A stretch of DNA of 64,000 nucleotides from Pseudomonas fluorescens (GCF_001902145.1 NZ_MRST01000025.1:496001-560000); one strand, 5' to 3'. Shown: positions 43,711-53,525, counted from the stretch's first letter. Made by a program: numbers and translations. The notes: generated by a model not told the origin, from the letters alone.

Positions 43711-43938
43711 ATGGAAATCACTGAATGCCGCGCCGCCGACAAAGTCATCTTGACGCTAAAGCAGCCGATGAAAGCGCGACGCACGCGCCTACTTTGCGGC
43801 CAGCTGCGCCAGATCAATCCGCCTGCCGAGTATTTGATCCTGATCGAGGAGTGGACGTCGCAAGCGCATTACGTACGATTCGAGCAGATTGCAGGTTGCG
43901 AGCGCATGACGAAAAATCTGCGAGTACACCCTGCCTGA
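43711..43938 (+). CDS. Conserved hypothetical protein, short
   Basis: 75 residues from MEITECRAADKVILTLKQPM. The frame is longer upstream, but this ATG follows a GAGGGACTCAGTC leader and gives a compact product (LLCGQLRQINPPAEYLILIE; HYVRFEQIAGCERM). Basic and hydrophobic, no signal peptide. Family not recognised. Confidence 0.5.
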   Translation: MEITECRAADKVILTLKQPMKARRTRLLCGQLRQINPPAEYLILIEEWTSQAHYVRFEQIAGCERMTKNLRVHPA

Positions 43939-44132
43939 GGGAATCCTCACCGTTGCGTGACGCTGTCAGAGGCTGTTGGGCCACAATCGGTTCAGCGTTT
44001 GACACAACGCTCAAGAAAACCAATCGCAATACAAAGATAACCCTTGGGTCAATGTCATGCCCCTTATCGTTGCTGGATTAACCACCCAAGTGGCGACCAG
44101 CCCGGTAGCCCGCATCGGTACGAGTACATAGC

Positions 44133-47100
44133 ATGGACAGCGACGATCTCCCCTATTTTTTTACCGAGATCCTTCCCGAACGCAGCGAACAGACAGAACG
44201 ACAAAAGTCCCGAAACTTCACACTTACGGATCTGGACTGGTTGGAGGCCATTCACCTGGACACCGCCACGCAACGCGCCGCACATGAACCGGCGATGTAT
44301 GTCGACACGTTGATGGTGACGCCCTCTACGCAGTCGGCGTTCGAGCTAGCGGGGGCGTTCATGATGAGCGGCGCTCAGGATCAACCGGCCTTTCTCTATA
44401 CGCCCAGCCATGGCCTGGAAAAATTCAACGATGTTCAAACGCTCACGGCTGCACTGACCACAAGGCTCAACGCCCCCGAACAGCGCAAAGCGCTGCTATC
44501 GCTGGTCGGCATCGCACAGCGCGCTGCGCTGGCTGATTCAACCCCGTTGTCGATCAGCACACGCCCGATTCCCGGCAAGGTATTCGAGGCGCAACAACAC
44601 ACGCTGTCGAGCAACCTCGCTGACAACGCGCAACTGATGCTGGACGAACTTCTGCGCCTTGGCAGTTTTACCGATATCGTCGATGCCTACATCGCCGCAA
44701 CGCTCGCTGCGCAGTTCCCTGGGCTGGATCAGCGTAAAACCCGCGTGGACAGCTTCGCAGAGGGGGGCGCCAACGCCTTGCCGGTAAAATCCCGCTCGCT
44801 CAGCGCCACGGTTGTGCACTATCTCATCGACAACGCATGGCCTGCCGGGGAAGTCAGGCGTTACCATCACCCCGACCGGACAAGTGATACCACAGCCCAG
44901 GATCATCTGCTCTGGGAGCGTGCCGTGCAAACCCTGGCGCAAGGTCTATTAGCCCATGTAAAACAGCAACTCAGCGAATTCTGGTCTGGCGCCAGCACCC
45001 TTGGCACTACGCGCTTCGCCTTGTTTGCCTTGGCCATGCACGACCGGTTCTGCGCCCACCTGTTTGATCAACAACAGCGAAAGCGGCTGGCTCCGGTACA
45101 ACGCTTACAACTGTTGGCATTGCCTCTGCTCCATGGAACTTCATCACCCGATTCTTCCCACCCTATGCTGGAAACAGCGCAGATAGGCCCAGCGACGCCG
45201 CCGATCGAGCTAGGCAGCATGCTTGTCATCAGTCAAACCCCCAACGCTGCAGTCACGCAGGTACTGCTTTATTCTGTGCAGAAAGGCTTGGAGTTGTTTT
45301 TCGACAAATCCGCACTTGAGGCTCACTTGCTGCACCTGTTTAACTCGCCGCAGACACGCGAAAGCTGGAAGCACCATCTGTCTCGCCCCGGCTACTACAA
45401 AAGAACCGGACTGACAAATGCCCAGATAACCACCCGACCTGTGTCCGGCATCATTTTCAACCAGTTATTGCAAGGCATCCTGAACGTACAGGAACAGAAC
45501 CTGGAGTATGCCTTTGACCTCTATCGCCAAAGCCAAGGCGGGTTGAACATCGAGGCGGCAATTGACCACTTGCTGGATATCCGCGGCATGCTTGATCCTC
45601 ACTTGTCGAGGCTTGAAACTCATGGTCGCTGGAGTACGCAACTGGCCCCCTCTTGGCACGCCTCGCCTAAGCCCGCAACGCCAGGTAACCAGACCGTTCT
45701 GAACGCCGCTCGCGAACAGTTGAAAACGCTGGAACAAACCCGTGACGATATTGAAAAAGACTTGGCGGCGCGCCCTACTTTATCGAGTTCGGCGGCCACA
45801 TTACTCAACAACACATTAGCGACCGCTGACCATAAGGTAGATGTACGCGATGTGTGGGTTAATCAGTACCCAACGCCCCCCACTCTCACGGAAAAGCGCC
45901 AACCGACTTCATCGCTCAGCATGGTCGAGCACTTCCTACGACGTTTCTGCGCACAAACGCAACCACTGGCCAGCACCTCCAACGTCGGCTTGTTCTTCGC
46001 CCCCGTGGCCCAGACTTCGACTCAACTCACCAGCATGACCGTTACGCAGGTCGATGCGAGCATTGATACGGCCATTAAAACCTTCTCGACTTTTTTGCAT
46101 CAAACCATCGCTTTTACACCATCGCCCGCACTGTTAGCCGGCGCCATGGAAACCGCCTTGAAGAGCGAGGTTCAACTCAGGGCGTTGAACCAATCACTGG
46201 ACCTTGACGATCAAGCCATCGTCTTGACGGTGCTGGACAGTTATCAACGCATGACTCGACGCTACCTCAATGGTTTTCGACCTGACGCCTTTTCAGTGGT
46301 ACTCAAGGTGGTGGGGCACAGTATCGACCTCACACTTAACAGTGTTTTTATCCTTACAGAACGAGGAGGACTTGACTCCCGCCGCTCTGGGCGGGCACTG
46401 CTCTGGACTCCGGCGCTGGGCCTTGAGGCATTCAGCTCATTGGGCGAATTGCGCACTGAATTGAATGAGCGGCTACTTGATCCCCATGAACGCCTCACGC
46501 TGCTGGACAATCTGCTACCCGACAACCGCTACCCACATCACAGCTTCGAGCTGAGTGAACTCCGGCTCATCAATGACAACCTGACCAATCATCTGCAACA
46601 GGCCTATACACAACGCCAACACGAAGAACGCTCCAGGATTCTAGCGCCAAGGCCGTCCGTGGAACGCCTGCAGTCGCGGTGGCAGAATCAGATCATTCAG
46701 CACGTTGCACCCACTAATCTGGCGCGAGCCATTGCTCTCGCCCGCAACCAGATCCTTCAACATTCGCTTCCGGCCTGGCTGGGCATGGCGTCGCCCCAGG
46801 ACCAGCACTTACATGCGGAGATTGTGGAGCAGTATCGGCACAATGCCTCCGACAGCCAAGACTACCTGCACGGACTCAAATCCCTCCCGGAATTTGCCAA
46901 GAGTCAGTTATCGGCGCTTTTACAGGACCTGGATAAGCAGAACACAGTGGCGTGCGACGACATTCAAGTCACCTTGTCAACGGTGCCTGCGCGCGCACAG
47001 TCTTTGGTTCAGTACGCGTTGAATCACCAGGATCAACGTTCGGCAACCGATCAATTCGCCTCCACGACGGCCGTGCCACTGTCCTCCCGGCTGAATAATC

Positions 47101-49244
47101 AAACGCTGCAGAGCCGAATTCAAACACTGAACCTCGGCACCGATTACCATCAGTACCTGGTTACCCAGTTGACAGTCGGCAAACCTGAGGCACTGGAACG
47201 TCAGCAACGTTTTGGCAAACAGCTACGCTGGCAGTTGATGCAGTATGCCCACGCCAAAACCCTGCAAAAACTATTATCCCCAACCGCATTTGGTTATTTG
47301 CAGCAAATCCTCGACATGCCTGACGCTCTCGCCCGAGCCACGGTGTTAAATGCCAAAGCCATGGTCCGCCCGCTGGCATTGCTTATGCCGAACACTACCA
47401 TCGCCGTTAACGTACAAGGCATGTACCTGATCAACTCGAGTGAACGTCAGCTGGGGCCATACGTGCTGTACGCACCGTATAGTCCGACCCACGATCTGAA
47501 GGAATACCGTGATGAAGCGAGTTTGATCAGCGACCTGGCGTCCTCTACCGCATTGCAGGATTGGGTACTCGAACTGGCACCCACAATAAAACGAACCGAC
47601 CTCACAGAGTCGGCACGCCCGAGCTTAGCGTCCACAGCCATCGAAGAGCAGCTGTTCAAACGGTTTTTCATCGACAACACCTACTTGCTGGGCAAACTTC
47701 TGGATAGCCAACTCGTTGAAAAAGCGCAGGCCATCTGGGATCTGACCAAAAGGCTCTTTATCGCTGAGATACCGCAAGTCTTACAATTTCTCGCCGGTAA
47801 ACTGGCCTATCCATGGATCGTTTGGCAAAGCTACAAGCTATTCAAGGCCTCTGCCGACAACCTGCAAAGCCACCACTGGGGCGCAGCACTGGAAGATTTC
47901 GCCAAAGGTGTCGCTGAAATGGCTTTATTGCGCGAATCGATGCCAAGCGTGACCGCCCCAGGCAATTCCACCACAGCAGCACCTGCCACCACACCGCCTG
48001 CCCAGGCTGAAATCGCCTGGCCAAGTATTGATGTCACTGCACCGGAACGCACTCAACTGCAGCACTATGAAGTCGACCAACCGGCCCTCAAAGAGCTGGT
48101 CAAAGACAGTGAACGAGCCCTCTATCGTTCTGTCGAAAAACACCATTACGCCGCAGTCGAAGGCAAGGTGATGCGGGTGATCGAGCGTGGTACGCACTGG
48201 CGAATCATCCATAAAAACGCGGGCCCCTTCATTCAGCAAAATTCGCGTCTGCAATGGATGCTGACCGCCAAGAGCCCGTTACTGGCCGGGCGTCGAGCCC
48301 TTTCCCGGGCGGTCAATAATTTCTACTCCGATCCGTTAGCACGCCAGGCCATGAACATTCAGGCCATAGGGATGCGCGCCATACAAACGCTTTACCCCGA
48401 AAGGCATTTGATGATCAACGAAGCACTGACACTGGCGACCCGTTACGCGCAAAATGCCCAGGCCAATCTCCTGCTACTGGGCGCAACCAAACAAGCCGCC
48501 ACTCGCTCGGCAGCCTTGATCAAAGCATTCTTTGGCCTGCAGACGCTGGAGCCGGAACAGCTCAAATCGATACAGTTCAGCGTCGACACAATTCTCGACG
48601 CACTGCTCAAACCGTCGTTGAACTCAGCAAGCTCGGAACGCTTTGTGGTGGGTTCCTCACATACCGTTTTTGGCGCGGGCATTAAAGAGCTCATGGCTTT
48701 CACTGTCGTGCCGGATCCAAAGCAGCTGTTGTACCTGAACAAACGTTTCTTCCAGCGTGATACGGAGTACGACGGTAACCTGAACAAAGTATTCGACACC
48801 GGAGCTCATGCCCGTGCAGTCACGCTGATACATGAGATTTCGCATCATGTTTATGACACAGAAAATTTTGCCTACGTGGATGCATCCCACCCCTTTCCCG
48901 ACTTGATTGACAACACGACATTCAAAGGGAGTGAGCTCTGGGCCCAGCTCTTGAGCAACCAAAAAACCAAGCTGTCGCTGACCACGCCATTATCACAACT
49001 GTTTCGGGTCTTCGACGGGGTGACCGGCCAGGACACTGACCCCATGATAGGGACGAATACCGAAGCGATTTTGTACAGGCTTCAAGCGCTGACGGGAGGG
49101 CTGACACTCGATGATGCACGCCGTATATTTCAGACCACCCCCACCAAACGCGTAGCCTGCATGCTGAAAAATGCCGATTCGCTCGCCTTGCTGATCAGCC
49201 AACTGGGGCGCGAGCTCGACTCACTGGAACGGGCAGGCCCCTGA
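44133..49244 (+). CDS. Giant toxin-like protein with DUF6543-type N-terminal region and C-terminal HEISH metallopeptidase motif
   Basis: 1703 residues with no signal peptide. The N-terminal part has repeated units of the kind AFLYTPSHGLEKFNDVQTLT followed by RKALLSLV, and again VLLYSVQKGLELFFDKSALE and LLWTPALGLEAFSSLGELRT, the layout of the large DUF6543 (dermonecrotic-toxin-like) proteins of Pseudomonas. A hydrophobic helical stretch occurs around residue 1225. Near the C-terminus, LIHEISHHVYDTEN places a zinc HExxH motif at 1567-1571. This suggests a protease warhead carried by a long delivery region. Target and secretion route are unknown. No strong ribosome site is visible before the ATG. 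Confidence 0.75.
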   Translation: MDSDDLPYFFTEILPERSEQTERQKSRNFTLTDLDWLEAIHLDTATQRAAHEPAMYVDTLMVTPSTQSAFELAGAFMMSGAQDQPAFLYTPSHGLEKFNDVQTLTAALTTRLNAPEQRKALLSLVGIAQRAALADSTPLSISTRPIPGKVFEAQQHTLSSNLADNAQLMLDELLRLGSFTDIVDAYIAATLAAQFPGLDQRKTRVDSFAEGGANALPVKSRSLSATVVHYLIDNAWPAGEVRRYHHPDRTSDTTAQDHLLWERAVQTLAQGLLAHVKQQLSEFWSGASTLGTTRFALFALAMHDRFCAHLFDQQQRKRLAPVQRLQLLALPLLHGTSSPDSSHPMLETAQIGPATPPIELGSMLVISQTPNAAVTQVLLYSVQKGLELFFDKSALEAHLLHLFNSPQTRESWKHHLSRPGYYKRTGLTNAQITTRPVSGIIFNQLLQGILNVQEQNLEYAFDLYRQSQGGLNIEAAIDHLLDIRGMLDPHLSRLETHGRWSTQLAPSWHASPKPATPGNQTVLNAAREQLKTLEQTRDDIEKDLAARPTLSSSAATLLNNTLATADHKVDVRDVWVNQYPTPPTLTEKRQPTSSLSMVEHFLRRFCAQTQPLASTSNVGLFFAPVAQTSTQLTSMTVTQVDASIDTAIKTFSTFLHQTIAFTPSPALLAGAMETALKSEVQLRALNQSLDLDDQAIVLTVLDSYQRMTRRYLNGFRPDAFSVVLKVVGHSIDLTLNSVFILTERGGLDSRRSGRALLWTPALGLEAFSSLGELRTELNERLLDPHERLTLLDNLLPDNRYPHHSFELSELRLINDNLTNHLQQAYTQRQHEERSRILAPRPSVERLQSRWQNQIIQHVAPTNLARAIALARNQILQHSLPAWLGMASPQDQHLHAEIVEQYRHNASDSQDYLHGLKSLPEFAKSQLSALLQDLDKQNTVACDDIQVTLSTVPARAQSLVQYALNHQDQRSATDQFASTTAVPLSSRLNNQTLQSRIQTLNLGTDYHQYLVTQLTVGKPEALERQQRFGKQLRWQLMQYAHAKTLQKLLSPTAFGYLQQILDMPDALARATVLNAKAMVRPLALLMPNTTIAVNVQGMYLINSSERQLGPYVLYAPYSPTHDLKEYRDEASLISDLASSTALQDWVLELAPTIKRTDLTESARPSLASTAIEEQLFKRFFIDNTYLLGKLLDSQLVEKAQAIWDLTKRLFIAEIPQVLQFLAGKLAYPWIVWQSYKLFKASADNLQSHHWGAALEDFAKGVAEMALLRESMPSVTAPGNSTTAAPATTPPAQAEIAWPSIDVTAPERTQLQHYEVDQPALKELVKDSERALYRSVEKHHYAAVEGKVMRVIERGTHWRIIHKNAGPFIQQNSRLQWMLTAKSPLLAGRRALSRAVNNFYSDPLARQAMNIQAIGMRAIQTLYPERHLMINEALTLATRYAQNAQANLLLLGATKQAATRSAALIKAFFGLQTLEPEQLKSIQFSVDTILDALLKPSLNSASSERFVVGSSHTVFGAGIKELMAFTVVPDPKQLLYLNKRFFQRDTEYDGNLNKVFDTGAHARAVTLIHEISHHVYDTENFAYVDASHPFPDLIDNTTFKGSELWAQLLSNQKTKLSLTTPLSQLFRVFDGVTGQDTDPMIGTNTEAILYRLQALTGGLTLDDARRIFQTTPTKRVACMLKNADSLALLISQLGRELDSLERAGP

Positions 49245-49274
49245 CCGTTTCGGGCCAAGGCCCGGCCGAGGGCC

Positions 49275-49619
49275 TTACTGAACGGTCGCCCTGCGTGGCG
49301 CCTGAAAATAAAAACCAACGGTATCCGCAATCGTCAACAGTTGCCGACATCCCGGCGTGTTTCCCAGCACCTGGCGCAACCGCTGCACCGGTCCGAGGGG
49401 TTGGTGCAGACGGTGCAGCAGTTGGGTGGTTGCGAGACCGGCCTCACCGCCGTCGGGGCGAGCATAACGAAAGCCCATGGATGGCGGCGTTGCGGGCGAA
49501 GGTGACGCCGATGCTTGGTACGTGTTGGAAGAAGTTGAAATTTGAGGTGCAGGCGGTGAGTTATTGAACGCCGCCAGCGCCGCGAAGGCCCCCAACAGCG
49601 CGACCAGAACGATATTCAT
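49275..49619 (-). CDS. Hypothetical protein with N-terminal hydrophobic segment (doubtful)
   Basis: 114 residues: a possible signal segment (MNIVLVALLGAFAALAAF), then a low-complexity Ser/Ala/Pro stretch and a short C-terminal part. A 32-base piece of it (49390-49421) is an exact copy of the sense-strand 3' end of the XRE gene at 12.4 kb, read here on the other strand. So either this frame or the plus-strand XRE remnant is spurious. It is kept because the signal-like start is plausible. Confidence 0.35.
   Translation of the reverse strand: MNIVLVALLGAFAALAAFNNSPPAPQISTSSNTYQASASPSPATPPSMGFRYARPDGGEAGLATTQLLHRLHQPLGPVQRLRQVLGNTPGCRQLLTIADTVGFYFQAPRRATVQ
49390..49421 (+). repeat. 32-base exact repeat of XRE gene 3' end
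   Basis: Identical to 12662-12693. On the plus strand the frame reads RSEGLVQTVQQL, followed by GGCETG, and resembles the coiled-coil end of the XRE regulator. It is best explained as the remnant of a third XRE copy, lying about 310 bases from the 3' end of tRNA-Gly. Confidence 0.7.
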
Positions 49620-49694
49620 CGATGCCGGGCCGAGGCGCTCTGCTCAACAACAAAAAAGACGCCAAAGCGTTTATTCCCCAAATCACAGGCAAAA

Positions 49695-49722
49695 AAAAGC
49701 CACTCGATTGAGTGGCTTTTTC
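49695..49722. terminator. Bidirectional intrinsic terminator after tRNA-Gly
   Basis: A GCCACTC-GATT-GAGTGGC stem-loop (49699-49716) with eight A on the left and a T-rich run on the right. Read on the minus strand it ends the tRNA transcript 8 bases after its 3' end. Confidence 0.85.
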
Positions 49723-49730
49723 TTAATGCT

Positions 49731-49806
<76 letters not shown>

Positions 49807-49866
49807 TTGGTGATGCGCATTCTATAGAATCCTCAGCACCCGTCAACCCCTTGATTCAAAAAAGTT

Positions 49867-50427
49867 TTATTTCTTTTCAACGGTGGTTCGCAGATGGGGC
49901 CAGGCCGCACGCAGATATTGCAGCATGGACCACAGAGTCAGGCCGGCGGCGATGAGCAGCAAGGCGTAGCCCGTGAGGACCCAGAACGAGAAGTCCGACG
50001 GGTTGGCCAGCAGGATGACCAGTGCAAGCATCTGCGCGGCGGTTTTCCATTTGCCCATGTTCGATACGGCAACGTGGGCACGGGCGCCGATTTCGGCCAT
50101 CCATTCGCGCAAGGCCGAGACGACGATCTCGCGGCCGATGATGACGGCGGCCGGCAGGGTCAGCCACAGGTTGCCGTGTTCCTGCACCAGCAGCACCAGG
50201 GCGACGGCCACCATGAGTTTGTCGGCCACCGGGTCAAGAAACGCGCCGAAGGGCGTGCTCTGCTCCAGGCGACGCGCCAGGTAGCCGTCGAGCCAGTCGG
50301 TGGCGGCTGCGAAGGCAAATACCGAACTGGACGCGACGTAGCTCCATTCATACGGCAAATAGAACAACAAAATGAAAATCGGGATAAGCAGGACGCGTAG
50401 TACGGTGATCAGATTAGGGATATTCAT
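49867..50427 (-). CDS. pgsA: CDP-diacylglycerol--glycerol-3-phosphate 3-phosphatidyltransferase
   Basis: 186 residues. It makes phosphatidylglycerol phosphate from CDP-diacylglycerol in the inner membrane. The CDP-alcohol phosphotransferase motif is visible as TDWLDGYLARRLEQSTPFGA followed by FLDPVADKL (D-G-x2-A-R-x8-G-x3-D-x3-D). About four to five membrane helices. The start MNIPNLITVLRV at 50427 is the usual one. It lies 32 bases after uvrC. Confidence 0.95.
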   Translation of the reverse strand: MNIPNLITVLRVLLIPIFILLFYLPYEWSYVASSSVFAFAAATDWLDGYLARRLEQSTPFGAFLDPVADKLMVAVALVLLVQEHGNLWLTLPAAVIIGREIVVSALREWMAEIGARAHVAVSNMGKWKTAAQMLALVILLANPSDFSFWVLTGYALLLIAAGLTLWSMLQYLRAAWPHLRTTVEKK

Positions 50428-50459
50428 CGGCACAACTGGCTACGAGGTGAGAAGGCATT

Positions 50460-52283
50460 CTACTCGCTGTGCAGGTTTGCATAAATCAGCTCAGCGAGCT
50501 TTTTACTGATACCGGGTGCTTTGGCTATCTCGTCAATGCTGGCACGGGACAGCTCCTGCAAGCCACCAAAATGTTTAAGCAAGTCGCGACGTCGCGTCGG
50601 GCCTACCCCCGCTACCCCTTCCAGGGTTGAGGTTCGCCGGGTTTTGCCACGGCGGGCGCGGTGGCCGGTAATAGCGAAACGGTGCGCTTCGTCGCGGATT
50701 TGTTGAATCAGGTGCAGTGCGGGTGAGTCGCCCTTCAAAGTGAACTCATGGGCGGCATCATTCAAGTACAACGTCTCGAAACCGGCCTTGCGCGTGGTGC
50801 CCTTGGCCACACCGAGCAGAATCAGGTCGGGCACCGCCAGTTCGTTGAGCACGTCACGGGCCATTGACAACTGGCCCTTGCCGCCGTCTACCAGCAGGAT
50901 ATCGGGCAACTTGCCCTCCCCGTCCTTCAACTTGCTGAAACGCCGCGTGAGCGCCTGGTGCATGGCGGCGTAGTCATCGCCTGCGGTAACGCCTTCGATG
51001 TTGTAGCGCCGATAGTCGGCCTTGATCGGCCCTTCCGGCCCGAACACTACGCAGGAGGCCACCGTGGCCTCACCGCTGGAGTGGCTGATGTCGTAGCACT
51101 CCAGGCGCTGGGGCGGCTCGTCCAGGTTGAGGACCTCAGCCAGGGCGTCGAAACGGGCAGCGACGTGCTGTCGGTTCGCCAGCCGCGCGCCCAGGGCCTG
51201 TTCGGCGTTGGTCACGGCCAGTTGCTGCCAGCGAGCACGGGTGCCGCGTACGCGGTGGCTGATGTCCAGCTCGCGGCCGCGCAGCTCGTGGATCGCTTCG
51301 ATCAAGGTGGGGAAGTCTTCATGCACCACGTTGACGATCAGCTCCGACGGCAGGTCCCGCTCGGGGCTGCTGACGTAGTAGTGACCAAGAAACGCAGCCA
51401 TGACCTCTGCCACGTCTTCGTCGATACCGGTCTGCGGGAAGAAGTTCTTGCTGCCCAGCACCCGCCCGCCACGCACGCTGATCAGGTGCACACAGGCGCC
51501 ACCCGGGTTGACGAACGCGGCGATCACGTCGACGTCACCGGTGCCACCTTCCATGCTTTGCTGGTCCTGAACACGGCGCAGCAGGGAGATCTGGTCGCGC
51601 AGTTCGGCAGCCTTTTCGAAATCCAGGGTGCTGGCGGCCTGCTCCATGGCTCCGGACAGCTCATCGGTGAGTGCGTTGCTGCGCCCTTCGAGGAACATCA
51701 CCGAATGGCGCACATCCTCGGCGTACTCCGAAGGTTCCACCAGGCCCACGCAGGGCGCCTTGCAGCGCTTGATCTGGTATTGCAGGCACGGCCGGGTGCG
51801 GTTCTTGTAGAAGCTGTCTTCGCACTGACGCACAAAAAAGGTTTTTTGCAGCAGGCTCAGGCTTTCACGAATCGCTCCGGCGCTGGGGTAAGGCCCGAAA
51901 TATTTGCCCTTTTGCTTTTTTGCCCCGCGGTGAATGCTCAGGCGGGGAAAGTTGCCGTCCGATAAAAACACGTAAGGGTAGGATTTATCATCACGCAGCA
52001 GGATGTTGTAAGGCGGCCGCCATTCCTTGATCAGCGTCTGCTCAAGCAGCAGCGCCTCGGTTTCATTGGCGGTGATGGTGGTTTCGACCTGGGCGATACG
52101 CGCTACCAGGGCGGCGGTTTTCGGCGCAAGGCCGGTCTTGCGAAAGTAGCTCGCCAGACGGTTCTTCAAGTTCTTGGCTTTGCCCACGTACAGCAGGCGC
52201 GCCTCGCTGTCGAACATGCGGTACACGCCGGGGCGGCCACTGCAGGTGGAGAGAAAGGCACTCGGATCAAACGGTGTGGTCAT
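50460..52283 (-). CDS. uvrC: Excinuclease ABC subunit C
   Basis: 607 residues. GIY-YIG nuclease domain at the N-terminus (PGVYRMFDSEARLLYVGKAK), UVR domain in the middle (LDFEKAAELRDQISLLRRVQ), the RNase H-like C-terminal nuclease (ECYDISHSSGEATVASCVVF; DILLVDGGKGQLSMARDVL) and a helix-hairpin-helix tail (GVAGVGPTRRRDLLKHFGG). It makes both incisions in nucleotide excision repair. One base separates it from gacA, with which it is classically co-transcribed. Confidence 0.97.
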   Translation of the reverse strand: MTTPFDPSAFLSTCSGRPGVYRMFDSEARLLYVGKAKNLKNRLASYFRKTGLAPKTAALVARIAQVETTITANETEALLLEQTLIKEWRPPYNILLRDDKSYPYVFLSDGNFPRLSIHRGAKKQKGKYFGPYPSAGAIRESLSLLQKTFFVRQCEDSFYKNRTRPCLQYQIKRCKAPCVGLVEPSEYAEDVRHSVMFLEGRSNALTDELSGAMEQAASTLDFEKAAELRDQISLLRRVQDQQSMEGGTGDVDVIAAFVNPGGACVHLISVRGGRVLGSKNFFPQTGIDEDVAEVMAAFLGHYYVSSPERDLPSELIVNVVHEDFPTLIEAIHELRGRELDISHRVRGTRARWQQLAVTNAEQALGARLANRQHVAARFDALAEVLNLDEPPQRLECYDISHSSGEATVASCVVFGPEGPIKADYRRYNIEGVTAGDDYAAMHQALTRRFSKLKDGEGKLPDILLVDGGKGQLSMARDVLNELAVPDLILLGVAKGTTRKAGFETLYLNDAAHEFTLKGDSPALHLIQQIRDEAHRFAITGHRARRGKTRRTSTLEGVAGVGPTRRRDLLKHFGGLQELSRASIDEIAKAPGISKKLAELIYANLHSE

Positions 52284-52284
52284 G

Positions 52285-52926
52285 TCAGGCGCTGGCGTCC
52301 ACCATGCCGTGGCGCACCGCGAGCAGGGTCAATTCAACATCACTGCTGATGGCAAGCTTCTCGAAGATACGATAACGGTAGGTATTGACGGTCTTGGGCG
52401 ACAGGCACAGCTTGTCGGAGATGGTCTGCACCTTCTGGCAACCGACGATCATCAGGGCGATCTGGATTTCCCGCTCCGACAACGCATCAAACGGCGAATC
52501 GCTGGTGGGTTGGAACGATTTGATCGCCAATTGCTGGGCAATCTGCGGGCTGATGTAACGCTGGCCGGCAAATACCAGGCGAATGGCTTGCACCATCTCG
52601 GCCAGGCCCGCGCCCTTGGTGAGGTAGCCGGCGGCACCGGCTTGCAGCAAACGGGTAGGGAACGGGTCTTCCTCGCACACCGTGACCACCACGACCTTGA
52701 TGTCCGGGTGGCTGCGCAATAGCTTGGTCGTGGCACCAAGACCGCCAATCCCAGGCATCTTGACGTCCATCAGTACCACATCGGGCTTCAACTCCCGGGC
52801 CTTGATCAGGGATTCCTCCCCCAACTCCGCCTGGCCGACTACTTGCAGGCCGTCGATGTCAGCCAGCATTCGTGTAATGCCTGTACGAACGAGATCATGG
52901 TCATCGACTACTAGCACCCTAATCAA
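52285..52926 (-). CDS. gacA: Global response regulator GacA, TTG start
   Basis: 213 residues, the usual GacA length, when started at the TTG at 52926 (then IRVLVVDDHDLVRTGITRML). Receiver residues Asp8, Asp9, Asp54 (VVLMDVKMPG), Thr82 and Lys104 are present, as is the LuxR-type HTH (LSEREIQIALMIVGCQKVQT; LCLSPKTVNTYRYRIFEKL). GacA activates small RNAs that free RsmA/RsmE-repressed messages and so controls exoproducts, often including T6SS. Compared with the GacA sequence I remember, a few receiver positions differ (GGLGATTKL, KVVVVTV). The ATG-less start matches reports for this gene. Confidence 0.95.
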   Translation of the reverse strand: MIRVLVVDDHDLVRTGITRMLADIDGLQVVGQAELGEESLIKARELKPDVVLMDVKMPGIGGLGATTKLLRSHPDIKVVVVTVCEEDPFPTRLLQAGAAGYLTKGAGLAEMVQAIRLVFAGQRYISPQIAQQLAIKSFQPTSDSPFDALSEREIQIALMIVGCQKVQTISDKLCLSPKTVNTYRYRIFEKLAISSDVELTLLAVRHGMVDASA

Positions 52927-53077
52927 GCAGACACCTCGCGATATGGTCTTATAGGTTGCTGAACACCTTAGCAAAAAACCAAGGCGCAGACCTAGTTGCA
53001 CGTGTCATATATATAGAGATTCAACGCGCTGTGGCTGTTTGCGGGTTGGCCAACAGCGCTGTTTCCTGGGCTAAAGG

Positions 53078-53443
53078 TCAGGAATCCTGGGGGTGCGGCT
53101 TGGCTTTTCCGTTCACGACGGATGAATGCTCAGCCAAGGTACTGGTCAGGCGACGGATTGCGTCCTGGTCTTCCTTGAACATCGCTCGATAATTGCCCAG
53201 CACTTTTTCTTCGATCTTGCTCAGGTTGTCCAGCTGGATCGGCGTTGGACTGCCGGTCAGCACGTAGAGGATATCCACACCTCGTTCGGCGACGCGGGAC
53301 AGGTAGTCGGCCTTGGGTGCACGACCACCGCTTTCATATTTGCCTTGAGCGTTCGCTTCAACGCCTCCAATTTCACCAAAAACTTTCTGCGACAGGCCAA
53401 GCCGCTCTCTTTCTTGCCTTAAGCGCGAACCGATTCCACTCAT
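53078..53443 (-). CDS. XRE-family transcriptional regulator (paralogue of 12379-12717)
   Basis: 121 residues from MSGIGSRLRQERERLGLSQK. The HTH block (FGEIGGVEANAQGKYESGGR; ILYVLTG) matches the regulator at 12.4 kb. The C-terminal tail (YRAMFKEDQDAIRRLTSTLA) contains a D-x-DA-x-RxL segment reminiscent of the two small DREAxRCLL proteins. It lacks a LexA-type peptidase domain. It is divergent from a small Cro-like gene with an 82-base gap holding a palindrome. Confidence 0.82.
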   Translation of the reverse strand: MSGIGSRLRQERERLGLSQKVFGEIGGVEANAQGKYESGGRAPKADYLSRVAERGVDILYVLTGSPTPIQLDNLSKIEEKVLGNYRAMFKEDQDAIRRLTSTLAEHSSVVNGKAKPHPQDS

Positions 53444-53467
53444 TTGGATGTATGATCCTAAATTGGA

Positions 53468-53483
53468 ACACCCCAAGAGGTGT
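53468..53483. promoter_or_regulatory. Palindrome between divergent XRE and Cro-like genes
   Basis: ACACC-CCAAGA-GGTGT, a perfect 5-bp inverted repeat, sits midway between the two divergent starts. It is a candidate operator for the XRE regulator. A nearby TTGAAC direct repeat precedes the plus-strand gene. Confidence 0.35.
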
Positions 53484-53525
53484 CTCACCATCACTTCGTT
53501 AAACAAACTTGAACGGTTTTGAACT

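Noticed and set aside
50958..51965. 335-residue plus-strand frame opposite uvrC
   Set aside because: Antisense to conserved UvrC domains; no ribosome site or family signature.
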